Shown one piece after another: positions 7,338 to 13,635 of a stretch of 16,988 nt of DNA. The position numbers and the translations under genes are program-made. The notes under the pieces are model-generated. The model did no database searches. It saw only the letters and a program-made list of their open reading frames with translations, and was not told the origin of the DNA. Numbering within the stretch: the stretch's first letter is position 1; each line of letters opens with the position of its first letter. This stretch comes from F2B08 sp046260445 (GTDB lineage: Bacteria; Actinomycetota; Actinomycetes; Actinomycetales; Dermatophilaceae). The stretch covers positions 1-16,988 of the forward strand of contig JBHEPF010000108.1 of assembly GCA_046260445.1 (NCBI GenBank), read 5' to 3'.

Positions 7338-7967
7338 TCAGTGCGAGAGGTGCTCGACGGTCGTCGTCACCGTTGTGAGCGAGGGCCACGGCGGGGTCGA
7401 CGAGAAGCCGAAGCGACACGGCGGGTCGATGGGGGCCAGTGACCCCAGCTGCCCGCCGTCGAGGATCCCGGCGACGGAGGTCACGGCCCTCAGATCGGTC
7501 GCGCCGTAGTACTCTCTGCGCCCCTCGAGGGCGGTTCCCACGGTCTGCACCCCCTTGACGAGACGCGGGGCGACCGGCGCGATGACCCGGCTCCAGGCGG
7601 GCGAGGTCGCCACCCGGCCCGGGACCGCCCGCAGCAGCCACCCGAGAGGGAGTCGGCCCCCGACGGTGAAGACGAGCCGCAGGGACGGTGTCGTCACGTG
7701 CCACCCGACCCCCTCCACATCGACGGCGACCGGCTCGACCCGCACCTCGTCGAACGAGTAGGTGCTCGTCACATAGGTGGCGATCTCGTCGGAGGGGGCG
7801 AGCAGGATGCGGTGGCCGTCGGCTCGCTCGACCATCACGTCAGAGAACGCGCCGCCCGTCTCGACACTAAGCGGAGAGGTGCGCCAGCGGCCGACGACGA
7901 GCCGGGTCCCGGAGGTCGTCCCGACCCCCGCGATGTGGCCCTCGAACCGATCACGTGCCTGCCGCAT
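7338..7967 (-). CDS. Conserved-looking hypothetical protein, 209 residues
   Basis: I cannot name this protein. The chosen ATG gives MRQARDRFEGHIAGVGTTSG; the frame is open further upstream, but that part overlaps the universal stress protein gene in another frame and lacks protein-like composition. The chain has no signal peptide. It has beta-rich segments (TRLVVGRW, HRILLAPSDEIATYV, FDEVRVEPVAV, SLRLVFTVGG) and a more hydrophobic middle (about 105-135). Clean reading in three-letter periodicity and GC-rich third positions support a real gene. It follows the universal stress protein gene on the same strand after 32 bases. A TACGGT box 7 bases before the ATG allows a leaderless message of its own. 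No function is proposed. Confidence 0.8.
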   Translation of the reverse strand: MRQARDRFEGHIAGVGTTSGTRLVVGRWRTSPLSVETGGAFSDVMVERADGHRILLAPSDEIATYVTSTYSFDEVRVEPVAVDVEGVGWHVTTPSLRLVFTVGGRLPLGWLLRAVPGRVATSPAWSRVIAPVAPRLVKGVQTVGTALEGRREYYGATDLRAVTSVAGILDGGQLGSLAPIDPPCRFGFSSTPPWPSLTTVTTTVEHLSH

Positions 7968-7974
7968 ACGGCCA

Positions 7975-7980
7975 ACCGTA
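7975..7980 (-). promoter_or_regulatory. -10 box TACGGT before the 209-residue hypothetical gene
   Basis: Minus-strand TACGGT is followed by 7 bases (TGGCCGT) and ATG at 7967. There is no purine-rich ribosome-binding site, so a leaderless transcript is the simplest reading. The box lies in the 32-base gap after the universal stress protein gene, and readthrough from that gene is also possible. Confidence 0.45.
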
Positions 7981-7999
7981 GGCGCGTGCAGCCGGGGGA

Positions 8000-8929
8000 C
8001 TACTTCTTCTTCGGACCTCGGATGATCATGACGGGTGACGTCGCCGTCTCGAGGACCTTGTGCGAGACCGAGCCGAGCAGCATCCCGCGGAACCCGCCCC
8101 GACCGCGGCTGCCCATGACGAGGAGCGAGGCGTCGGCCGACTCCTGGGTGAGAACGGCAGCGGCCGGTCCGCGGATGACCCGGATGTCGACCTCGACGTT
8201 CGGGTACCGCTCGCGCAGCTCGGCCAGACCCTCCTCGACCATCCGGTGGTAGCCGCTCTCGACCTGCTCCCACGCCGGGGTGTCGGGCGTGGTGACGACC
8301 GCGCCGTCGACGACCTCGGCATACCAGCTCGTCACGGTGCGCACCGACGTGCCGCGCAGGTCGGCGATCCAGAATGCGCGCTCGGCGGCGGCTCGCGAGC
8401 CGTCGCTGCCGTCGAAGCCGAGAACGACCGGGCCCTCGGCGTCGGTGCGGGTGCCCTCCGGGAGGATGACCACCGGGCAGCGCGCGTGGAGCGAGACGGC
8501 GAGAGCGGAGCGGCCGAGGAGCAGCCGCTCCAGACCGCTGATCCGGCTGGAGCCGACGACGATGAGATAAGCGTCGTCGGAGGCCTCGATGAGCGCCTCC
8601 TCCGGATGCATCCATGGCTCGGAGCCGGTGATCTGCAGCTCCGGCCAGTCGGTCTTCGCGCGCTGGAGAGCGGACGACAGGATGGTGCTGTCGAGGACGA
8701 GATCGGGCACGAACACCAGGCCGCGAGCGGCGATCGGGTTGGCGGCCGCGAGCTCGACGGCGATGTCCTGCGCATGGAGCAGGTGGAGCGGCTTGCCGGC
8801 CCGGGTGGCGGCTCCGGCCGCCCAGCGGACACAGGTCGCGTCACGGTCGCTGCCGTCGATGCCGACGACCACTGCGCCGGTGGGAACCTCGTCGGACGGG
8901 GTGGTGGTGGCGTCGTCGTTGTCGCTCAT
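8000..8929 (-). CDS. Universal stress protein with two UspA domains
   Basis: This 309-residue cytoplasmic protein is a tandem of two Usp folds, the common actinobacterial arrangement. The first domain (about residues 17-160) starts with AVVVGIDGSDRD and has the nucleotide-loop-like VVGSSRISGLERLLLGRSA. The second (about 168-305) starts with PVVLGFDGSDGS and has the full ATP-binding pattern GSRGRGGFRGMLLGSVS, followed by PVMIIRG. Such proteins bind ATP or AMP and help survival in hypoxia, stationary phase or stress; the exact partner is unknown. The ATG start has a strong AGGAGG site 6 bases upstream. The frame stays open further upstream across the divergent transporter gene, but that part is antisense and not coding. 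It shares an 84-base divergent promoter region with the symporter gene. Confidence 0.95.
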   Translation of the reverse strand: MSDNDDATTTPSDEVPTGAVVVGIDGSDRDATCVRWAAGAATRAGKPLHLLHAQDIAVELAAANPIAARGLVFVPDLVLDSTILSSALQRAKTDWPELQITGSEPWMHPEEALIEASDDAYLIVVGSSRISGLERLLLGRSALAVSLHARCPVVILPEGTRTDAEGPVVLGFDGSDGSRAAAERAFWIADLRGTSVRTVTSWYAEVVDGAVVTTPDTPAWEQVESGYHRMVEEGLAELRERYPNVEVDIRVIRGPAAAVLTQESADASLLVMGSRGRGGFRGMLLGSVSHKVLETATSPVMIIRGPKKK

Positions 8930-8966
8930 CGTTGCCTCCTGGGGGTGGGCCGTACCGCCTATGACC

Positions 8967-8972
8967 AGCCTA
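8967..8972 (-). promoter_or_regulatory. Candidate -10 box TAGGCT for the universal stress protein gene
   Basis: Minus-strand TAGGCT lies 37 bases upstream of the ATG, and the AGGAGG ribosome-binding site falls in between, so a normal leader of about 30 bases would result. The -35 position would fall on the right arm of the inverted repeat at 8979-8994; no consensus -35 is visible. Confidence 0.4.
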
Positions 8973-8978
8973 TTCCTC

Positions 8979-8994
8979 CCCACGACGGCGTGGG
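8979..8994. promoter_or_regulatory. Perfect inverted repeat CCCACG-N4-CGTGGG, candidate operator
   Basis: CCCACG (8979-8984) and CGTGGG (8989-8994) are exact inverted arms around ACGG. The repeat lies between the two divergent start codons and covers the -35 position of both predicted promoters, a good place for a shared regulator. No regulator gene adjoins it, and GC-rich repeats of this size arise by chance in such DNA. Confidence 0.4.
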
Positions 8995-9001
8995 TCGCGG
9001 G

Positions 9002-9007
9002 TAGGGT
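9002..9007 (+). promoter_or_regulatory. -10 box TAGGGT, leaderless start of the GPH symporter gene
   Basis: TAGGGT is followed by 6 bases (CCGAAC) and ATG at 9014, the same hexamer and spacing as before the acyl-CoA oxidase gene. There is no ribosome-binding site in between, so the message is probably leaderless. Confidence 0.6.
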
Positions 9008-9013
9008 CCGAAC

Positions 9014-10357
9014 ATGGCCGCGACGCAACTGCCCGCCTCCGCCCGACGGGGGTATGCGCTGGGCTCGGTGGCGACCGGGTCGTTCGGCACCGTCCCGGGC
9101 CTGCTTCTCCTGCCCTACCTCACCGACCGGCTCGGCATCGCCGCCGGCGTGGCCGGGCTCATCGTCTTCCTCCCCAAGGCCTGGGACACGATCCTCAACC
9201 CCATCGCCGGGCGGATCTCGGACCGGTCCCGCAACCCGGGCGGCCGGCGGCGGCCGTTCCTCCTCACCGCCGGCATCGCGCTCGCGATCTGCTTCGCCCT
9301 GCTCTTCATGGGTCCGACGAGTCCGCGCGGTCTGGCCGCCACCTGGGTGGTCGTCACCTTCCTCGCGTGTGCCACCGCCTATGCCTTCTTCCAGGTGCCG
9401 TATGTCTCGATGCCGGCCGAGATGACCGACGACTACGACGAGCGCACCCGGATCATGACCTGGCGGGTGGCGATCCTCGCGCTGGCGATCCTCGTCAGCG
9501 GTGGCGTCTCTCCGGCGATCCGCGACGCGCTGCCGACCGGGTGGGACTACCGCGCGGTCGGTCTCTTCGTCGCCAGTCTCATCCTCGTCGGCGCTCTCGG
9601 GGCGTGGCGAGGGACGCGAGGCGTCACGATGCGCAGCTACGGCGAGGCCGGTGGCAGCCTCGGGGAGCAGCTGCGGATCGTCTCCCGGGCCCGCAACTTC
9701 CGGCTCCTGCTCATCACCTTCGTCATCCAGGCGCTTGCAGTCGGGGCGATGCTCGCCGGCGTGGACTACGTCGCCCGGGTCTATCTGGGGGCGACAGGGA
9801 TGTCGACCGCGCTCTTCGTCGCGTTCGTCGCGCCCGCCATCCTCGTCACCCCGCTGTGGCAGCGGTTCGGCGAGCGTCGCGGCAAGCGCACCGGGTACCT
9901 GTTGTCGTCCGCATTCCTGGGCGGCGGCGCGCTCCTCACCCTCGTGACGATGCAGGTGTCGCTCCTCGCCCTCGTCCTCACGACCGCAGTGATCGGGATC
10001 GGCTACGCGGGGGCTCAGATGTTCCCGATGGCGATGCTGCCGGACAACGCGGCGGTCGACGGGATGCGCACCGGTGAGAACCGGGTCGGCGTCTACACCG
10101 GGGTCTGGACCGCCGGCGAGACCTTCGGGCTGGCTCTCGGACCGCTGGTGTACGCGGGGGTCCTCTCCCTCGGCGGCTACGTCTCGTCGACGGACGGGCT
10201 TGCGCAGCAACCAGACTCGGCGCTCACGGCGATCGCCTGGGGCTTCGCGGTCGTCCCCGCGGTGCTGGTCGCCCTGTCCGTCATCACTCTCGTCCGGTAC
10301 CGCCTCGACCAGGCCGAGGTCGAGGCCGCAATCGCCGCGGGCGTGCGGCCCGTCTGA
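9014..10357 (+). CDS. MFS transporter, GPH (MelB-like) sugar/cation symporter family
   Basis: This 447-residue protein has about twelve hydrophobic segments. Its N-terminal half carries the glycoside-pentoside-hexuronide signature: LPKAWDTILNPIAGRISDRS, then NPGGRRRPFLL, comparable to the RxWDAxxDPxxGxxxDxTRSRxGxxRP region of MelB, with the cation-site Asp in KAWDTI. It also has YAFFQVPYVSMPAEMTDDYDERT, the usual loop after the fourth helix, and MFPMAMLPDNAAVDG near the tenth. It should import a sugar or related small solute with H+ or Na+. The gene is followed after 10 bases by a PLP lyase with its own AAGGAGAG site, so the two form an operon and may act on the same compound or its product. 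The substrate is not determined by sequence. Confidence 0.9.
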   Translation: MAATQLPASARRGYALGSVATGSFGTVPGLLLLPYLTDRLGIAAGVAGLIVFLPKAWDTILNPIAGRISDRSRNPGGRRRPFLLTAGIALAICFALLFMGPTSPRGLAATWVVVTFLACATAYAFFQVPYVSMPAEMTDDYDERTRIMTWRVAILALAILVSGGVSPAIRDALPTGWDYRAVGLFVASLILVGALGAWRGTRGVTMRSYGEAGGSLGEQLRIVSRARNFRLLLITFVIQALAVGAMLAGVDYVARVYLGATGMSTALFVAFVAPAILVTPLWQRFGERRGKRTGYLLSSAFLGGGALLTLVTMQVSLLALVLTTAVIGIGYAGAQMFPMAMLPDNAAVDGMRTGENRVGVYTGVWTAGETFGLALGPLVYAGVLSLGGYVSSTDGLAQQPDSALTAIAWGFAVVPAVLVALSVITLVRYRLDQAEVEAAIAAGVRPV

Positions 10358-10367
10358 AGGAGAGTCC

Positions 10368-11825
10368 GTGCCCCAGCGACCCAGCCCCGACCTCGATGCC
10401 GTCCGCGCCAGACTCGAGGCGCTCCGCGAGCACGACCTGCCGACACACGGCGGCCACACGCTGGCGTACGTCTACGACTCCGGTCTCGCCGACGTCGACG
10501 AACTCGGTCGCGAGGCGCTCGCGATGTATGCGTCGACCAACGGCCTCGACCCGACCGCCTTCCCCTCGTTGCTGCGGATGGAGAACGACCTCCTCGGCAC
10601 GGCGGCCCGGCTGCTCGACGGTCCCGAGGCGGTCGGCGCGGTGACCTCGGGCGGGACCGAGTCGGTCCTCCTCGCTGTGCTCGCGGCCCGGGACGCTCAT
10701 CCCGACGTTGAGCAGCCGCAGATGGTCCTGCCGACGACGGCCCACGCCGCGTTCCTCAAGGCGGCACACTACTTCGGGGTCGAGCCGGTGCTCGTCGACG
10801 TCGACCCGCGCACCTACCGGGCCGATCCCGAGGCGATCCGGTCGGCCGTCACTGAAGACACCATCCTCCTCGTCGGATCGGCGCCGTCGTATGCGCACGG
10901 CGTCGTCGACCCGATCCCGGAGCTCGCGGCGATCGCGGCGGAGGCCGGCGTGCGCTGCCATGTCGATGCCTGCATCGGGGGCTGGGTGCTGCCGCATCTC
11001 ACAGCGGTCGACCTCGCGTCGGTCCCGCCCTGGACCTTCGCCGTCCCCGGCGTCACGAGCATCAGCGTCGACCTGCACAAGTACGCCTACACCCCCAAGG
11101 GCGTCTCGCTGCTCCTCCACCGCGACCCTGCGCTGCGCAGATCGCAGTACTTCGCCTCCGCCGACTGGCCCGGATACACGATGCTCAACTCGACGATGCA
11201 GTCGACCAAGTCGGGAGGTCCGCTCGCGGCCGCCTGGGCGGTCGCCACCGCGATCGGTGAGAGGGGGTATGTGTCACTCGCCCGACAGGCCCGGGCCGGT
11301 GCCGTGGCACTCACCTCGGAGATCGGGCTGGAGTGGGAGCGAGGACTCGAGCACCTGCGGGTCGTCGTCGAACCGGACTCCACGCTCGTGGCGGTCGAGA
11401 GCGACAGCGAGTGCGACGTCTTCACGATCGCCGACGAGATGCTCGCCCGGGGATGGTTCGTCCAGCCGCAGATGGCCTACCGGGGTATGCCGGCGACCCT
11501 GCATCTGACGGTGAGTGCGGCGACCGAGCCCAGTGTCGGGGACTTCGTCGTGGCCCTCGAGGAGTCCGTCGCGGCGGCGGTCGTGGCCGGCCCGATCGAG
11601 GTCGACCCCGGCCTCGCCGAGGCCGCGACGGCGCTCGACCCGGCGACCCTCGACGACGCGGCCTTCGACGGACTGCTCCAGCTGGCCGGGCTCGCCGACG
11701 GCGACGGCCTCGCGCTGCCCGAGCGGATGGCCCCCGTCAACGCGCTGCTCAACGTCGCGCCCCCGCCGTTGCGCGAGGCGCTCCTCGTCGCGTTCCTCGA
11801 CCGACTCCAGCGACCTTCGTGCTAG
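10368..11825 (+). CDS. PLP-dependent lyase, sphingosine-1-phosphate lyase-like (decarboxylase fold)
   Basis: This 485-residue enzyme belongs to the group II PLP decarboxylase / sphingosine-1-phosphate lyase family. TSGGTESVLLA binds the cofactor phosphate, His126 (in TAHAAFLKAA) stacks on PLP, Asp200 (in HVDACIGGW) pairs with the pyridine nitrogen, and Lys238 in SVDLHKYAYTPKG forms the Schiff base. Lys244 six residues later matches the second active-site lysine of bacterial S1P lyase. It lacks the N-terminal membrane anchor of eukaryotic S1P lyases. A C-terminal tail of about 75 residues (LDPATLDDAAF onward) looks extra. It probably cleaves a phosphorylated amino alcohol or decarboxylates an amino acid. 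The start is GTG with AAGGAGAG 10 bases after the symporter stop. Its TAG stop overlaps that of the opposite-strand regulator. Confidence 0.88.
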   Translation: MPQRPSPDLDAVRARLEALREHDLPTHGGHTLAYVYDSGLADVDELGREALAMYASTNGLDPTAFPSLLRMENDLLGTAARLLDGPEAVGAVTSGGTESVLLAVLAARDAHPDVEQPQMVLPTTAHAAFLKAAHYFGVEPVLVDVDPRTYRADPEAIRSAVTEDTILLVGSAPSYAHGVVDPIPELAAIAAEAGVRCHVDACIGGWVLPHLTAVDLASVPPWTFAVPGVTSISVDLHKYAYTPKGVSLLLHRDPALRRSQYFASADWPGYTMLNSTMQSTKSGGPLAAAWAVATAIGERGYVSLARQARAGAVALTSEIGLEWERGLEHLRVVVEPDSTLVAVESDSECDVFTIADEMLARGWFVQPQMAYRGMPATLHLTVSAATEPSVGDFVVALEESVAAAVVAGPIEVDPGLAEAATALDPATLDDAAFDGLLQLAGLADGDGLALPERMAPVNALLNVAPPPLREALLVAFLDRLQRPSC

Positions 11826-12304
11826 AGCGGGCCGGTGTGCCCGTGGTCGTGCGAGAACACGAGCGTCGTGCGGGTGTGGACGACCGCCTCATAGACCGTG
11901 AGGTTGTCGAGGACGAAGTCGCGCAACGCCTCGGCGCTCGCCACGGCGACGTGCAGGAGCCAGTCGTCGTCGCCGGCGACGTGGAAGCTCTGGACCACCT
12001 CCGGGAGGGTCGGCAGCAGCCGCATGACCCCGTCGATCTGGGCGCGGTCGTGGGACCGCAGGCGCACCGCGATGATCGCCTGGACCGGCCTGCCGACGGC
12101 GGCGGGATCGACCTCGACCGTGAAGCGGCGGATGACCTTCCGGTCGACGAGTGACTTGACGCGGGCGAGGGCTGTCGAGGGTGCGATGGCAGCGCGCGCG
12201 GCAAGCCGGTTGTTCGCCAGCCGGGCGTTCGCGGTGAGTGTCTCGAGCAGGATCCGATCGACCTCGTCCAGCGGGGGCGAAGGGATGTTCGGCGAGTGAC
12301 TCAC
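11822..12304 (-). CDS. Lrp/AsnC family transcriptional regulator
   Basis: This 160-residue protein has the standard two-domain form. An N-terminal helix-turn-helix (about residues 11-60) contains LDEVDRILLETLTANARLANNRLA and the recognition segment IAPSTALARVKSLVDRKVI. A C-terminal RAM/effector domain (about 66-145) contains VQAIIAVRLRSHDR, VVQSFHVAGDDDWLLHVAVAS and TRTTLVFSH. Such regulators sense amino acids. I chose the GTG at 12304 because GGAGG lies 5 bases upstream; the frame extends to a TTG at 12355 but without a site. It is divergent from the trans-sulfuration gene, which is its probable target, and convergent with the lyase gene, sharing a CTAG that provides both stop codons. Confidence 0.93.
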   Translation of the reverse strand: MSHSPNIPSPPLDEVDRILLETLTANARLANNRLAARAAIAPSTALARVKSLVDRKVIRRFTVEVDPAAVGRPVQAIIAVRLRSHDRAQIDGVMRLLPTLPEVVQSFHVAGDDDWLLHVAVASAEALRDFVLDNLTVYEAVVHTRTTLVFSHDHGHTGPL

Positions 12305-12315
12305 ACTGACCTCCG

Positions 12316-12330
12316 AGAATGAATAATCTG
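12316..12330. promoter_or_regulatory. AT-rich Lrp-like operator candidate
   Basis: AGAATGAATAATCTG is an imperfect palindrome (AGA near one end, TCT near the other) and one of the most AT-rich spots in the window. Read on the minus strand it starts CAGA and ends TTCT, similar in style to the Lrp consensus. It lies 12 bases upstream of the regulator's GTG start and overlaps the likely regulator promoter (TTATTC), which would suit autoregulation. Confidence 0.35.
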
Positions 12331-12343
12331 CGGTGCTGACACT

Positions 12344-12372
12344 TTCGGCAAACAAAGAATTCGGGATATCTG
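12344..12372 (+). promoter_or_regulatory. Candidate sigma-70 promoter for the trans-sulfuration gene
   Basis: TTCGGC (12344-12349) is followed after 17 bases by TATCTG (12367-12372). The -10 is fair and the -35 weak. Transcription from about 12379 would give a leader of roughly 27 bases containing the inverted repeat at 12384-12400. Confidence 0.35.
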
Positions 12373-12383
12373 GTTCTGATTCG

Positions 12384-12400
12384 CAGGATAGGCGATCCTG
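12384..12400 (+). promoter_or_regulatory. Inverted repeat CAGGAT-N5-ATCCTG just before the start codon
   Basis: CAGGAT (12384-12389) and ATCCTG (12395-12400) are exact inverted arms, ending 5 bases before the ATG at 12406. In RNA they would form a 6-base-pair hairpin over the only purine-rich stretch near the start, and in DNA they could be an operator. Confidence 0.45.
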
Positions 12401-12405
12401 GATCC

Positions 12406-13599
12406 ATGGAGACCTACGACGCGCCCTCGGTCCCGATCGACACCCGAGCGGTCCACGCAGGCCGGGGCGACCTCACCGGCCTCGGGGTCCACGCCCTTCC
12501 GATCGACCTCTCGACCACCACCCCGCTGCCGAGTGTCGCGGCCGGCGGCGACGCATACGACTGGCTTGCCGGCGGCCATCCGCTCGAGCCCGGGCAGACG
12601 GCCGTGTATGCGCGCCTCTGGAACGGCACGGTCGCTCGCTTCGAGGAGGGGTTGGCGGCCCTCGAGGGGGCGGACGCCGCGGTCGCGTTCGCGTCGGGGA
12701 TGGCGGCGATGTCCGCGGTGCTGCTCTCGCTGGCGCCGGAGCGACGACACATCGTGGCGGTCCGGCCGCTCTACGGCGGCACCGACCACCTTCTCGCGAC
12801 CGGGCTGCTCGGGACGACGGTGACGTACGCCGCCATCGAGCAGGTGGCGGCGTCGATCACCGGGAGCACGGGGCTCGTCGTCCTCGAGACGCCGGGCAAC
12901 CCCACGCTGGAGCTCATCGACATCAGGGCCGTGGTCGAGGCGATCGCCTCGACCGGCTTCGACGTGCCACTCCTCGTCGACAACACCTTCGCCACGCCGG
13001 TCCTGCAGCAGCCGCTCGAGCACGGTGCCTCGATGGTGCTGCACTCCGCGACGAAGTTCATCGGCGGCCACGGTGACGCCCTCGGGGGTGTCGTGGCGAC
13101 AAGCGGCGACCTCGCGATGCGGCTGCGGCCGGTGCGCGCGATCACCGGCGGCATCCTGCACCCATGGGCGGCCTACCTGCTCCATCGCGGCCTGGCGACC
13201 CTGCCGGTCCGCGTCCGAGCCCAGCAGGCGAGCGCGACGCGGGTCGCCGCTGCGCTCAGCGAGCACCCGTCGGTCTCGCGGGTGTGGCATCCCTCGCTTT
13301 CGGAGTGTGACCCTCTCGCGCTCATCGGCCGGCAGCAGAGCGGGCCGGGTGCGGTGCTCGCCTTCGAGCTCGCCGGAGGGTACGCGGCGGCCGCCTCGGT
13401 CGCCGAGCACGTCGGCCTCATCACCCACGCCGTCTCGCTCGGGGGAGTCGACACCCTCATCCAACATCCCGCAGCGCTGACTCACCGCGTCGTCGCGGAG
13501 GAGGCGAGGCCGAAGGCGGGAGTGCTCCGGGTGTCGGTCGGTCTCGAGGACGTCGATGACATCATCGCCGACCTCGAGAAGGCCATCGCCGGGGTCTAG
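12406..13599 (+). CDS. Trans-sulfuration family PLP enzyme (cystathionine gamma-synthase/lyase type)
   Basis: This 397-residue enzyme belongs to the Cys/Met metabolism PLP family. The order of motifs is TRAVHAG, PIDLSTTTPLPS, VYARLWNGTVARFE, FASGMAAMSAV, RPLYGGTDHLL, VLETPGNPTLELIDI, LLVDNTFATP and HSATKFIGGHGD with the Schiff-base Lys217. Tyr68 and Arg70 should bind the cofactor phosphate of the neighbouring subunit, and Tyr123 is the active-site Tyr. Gly125 takes the place of the Cys typical of methionine gamma-lyase, and Gly74 replaces the Pro of the common NPT. It may make, cleave or eliminate from cystathionine, O-acylhomoserine or methionine; I cannot decide which. No strong ribosome-binding site is seen. 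The divergent Lrp/AsnC regulator recalls the mdeR-mdeA pair of Pseudomonas, favouring sulfur amino acid breakdown. Confidence 0.9.
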   Translation: METYDAPSVPIDTRAVHAGRGDLTGLGVHALPIDLSTTTPLPSVAAGGDAYDWLAGGHPLEPGQTAVYARLWNGTVARFEEGLAALEGADAAVAFASGMAAMSAVLLSLAPERRHIVAVRPLYGGTDHLLATGLLGTTVTYAAIEQVAASITGSTGLVVLETPGNPTLELIDIRAVVEAIASTGFDVPLLVDNTFATPVLQQPLEHGASMVLHSATKFIGGHGDALGGVVATSGDLAMRLRPVRAITGGILHPWAAYLLHRGLATLPVRVRAQQASATRVAAALSEHPSVSRVWHPSLSECDPLALIGRQQSGPGAVLAFELAGGYAAAASVAEHVGLITHAVSLGGVDTLIQHPAALTHRVVAEEARPKAGVLRVSVGLEDVDDIIADLEKAIAGV

Positions 13600-13635
13600 C
13601 TCTCGCAGTCGTCCCTTTGTCGTCCTGCTCGCGAC

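Noticed and set aside
10074..10367. Upstream in-frame extension of the lyase gene
   Set aside because: It overlaps the symporter gene in another frame and has a Ser/Arg/Pro-rich translation. The GTG at 10368 has a ribosome-binding site and the family homology starts soon after it.
8930..10459. Upstream extension of the universal stress protein frame on the minus strand
   Set aside because: It is the antisense of the symporter gene. The Usp domain begins right after the ATG at 8929, which has a strong ribosome-binding site.
12305..12355. Upstream TTG start for the Lrp/AsnC regulator
   Set aside because: It would add 17 residues with no ribosome-binding site and cover the divergent promoter. 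The GTG at 12304 has GGAGG at 5 bases and gives the usual family length.
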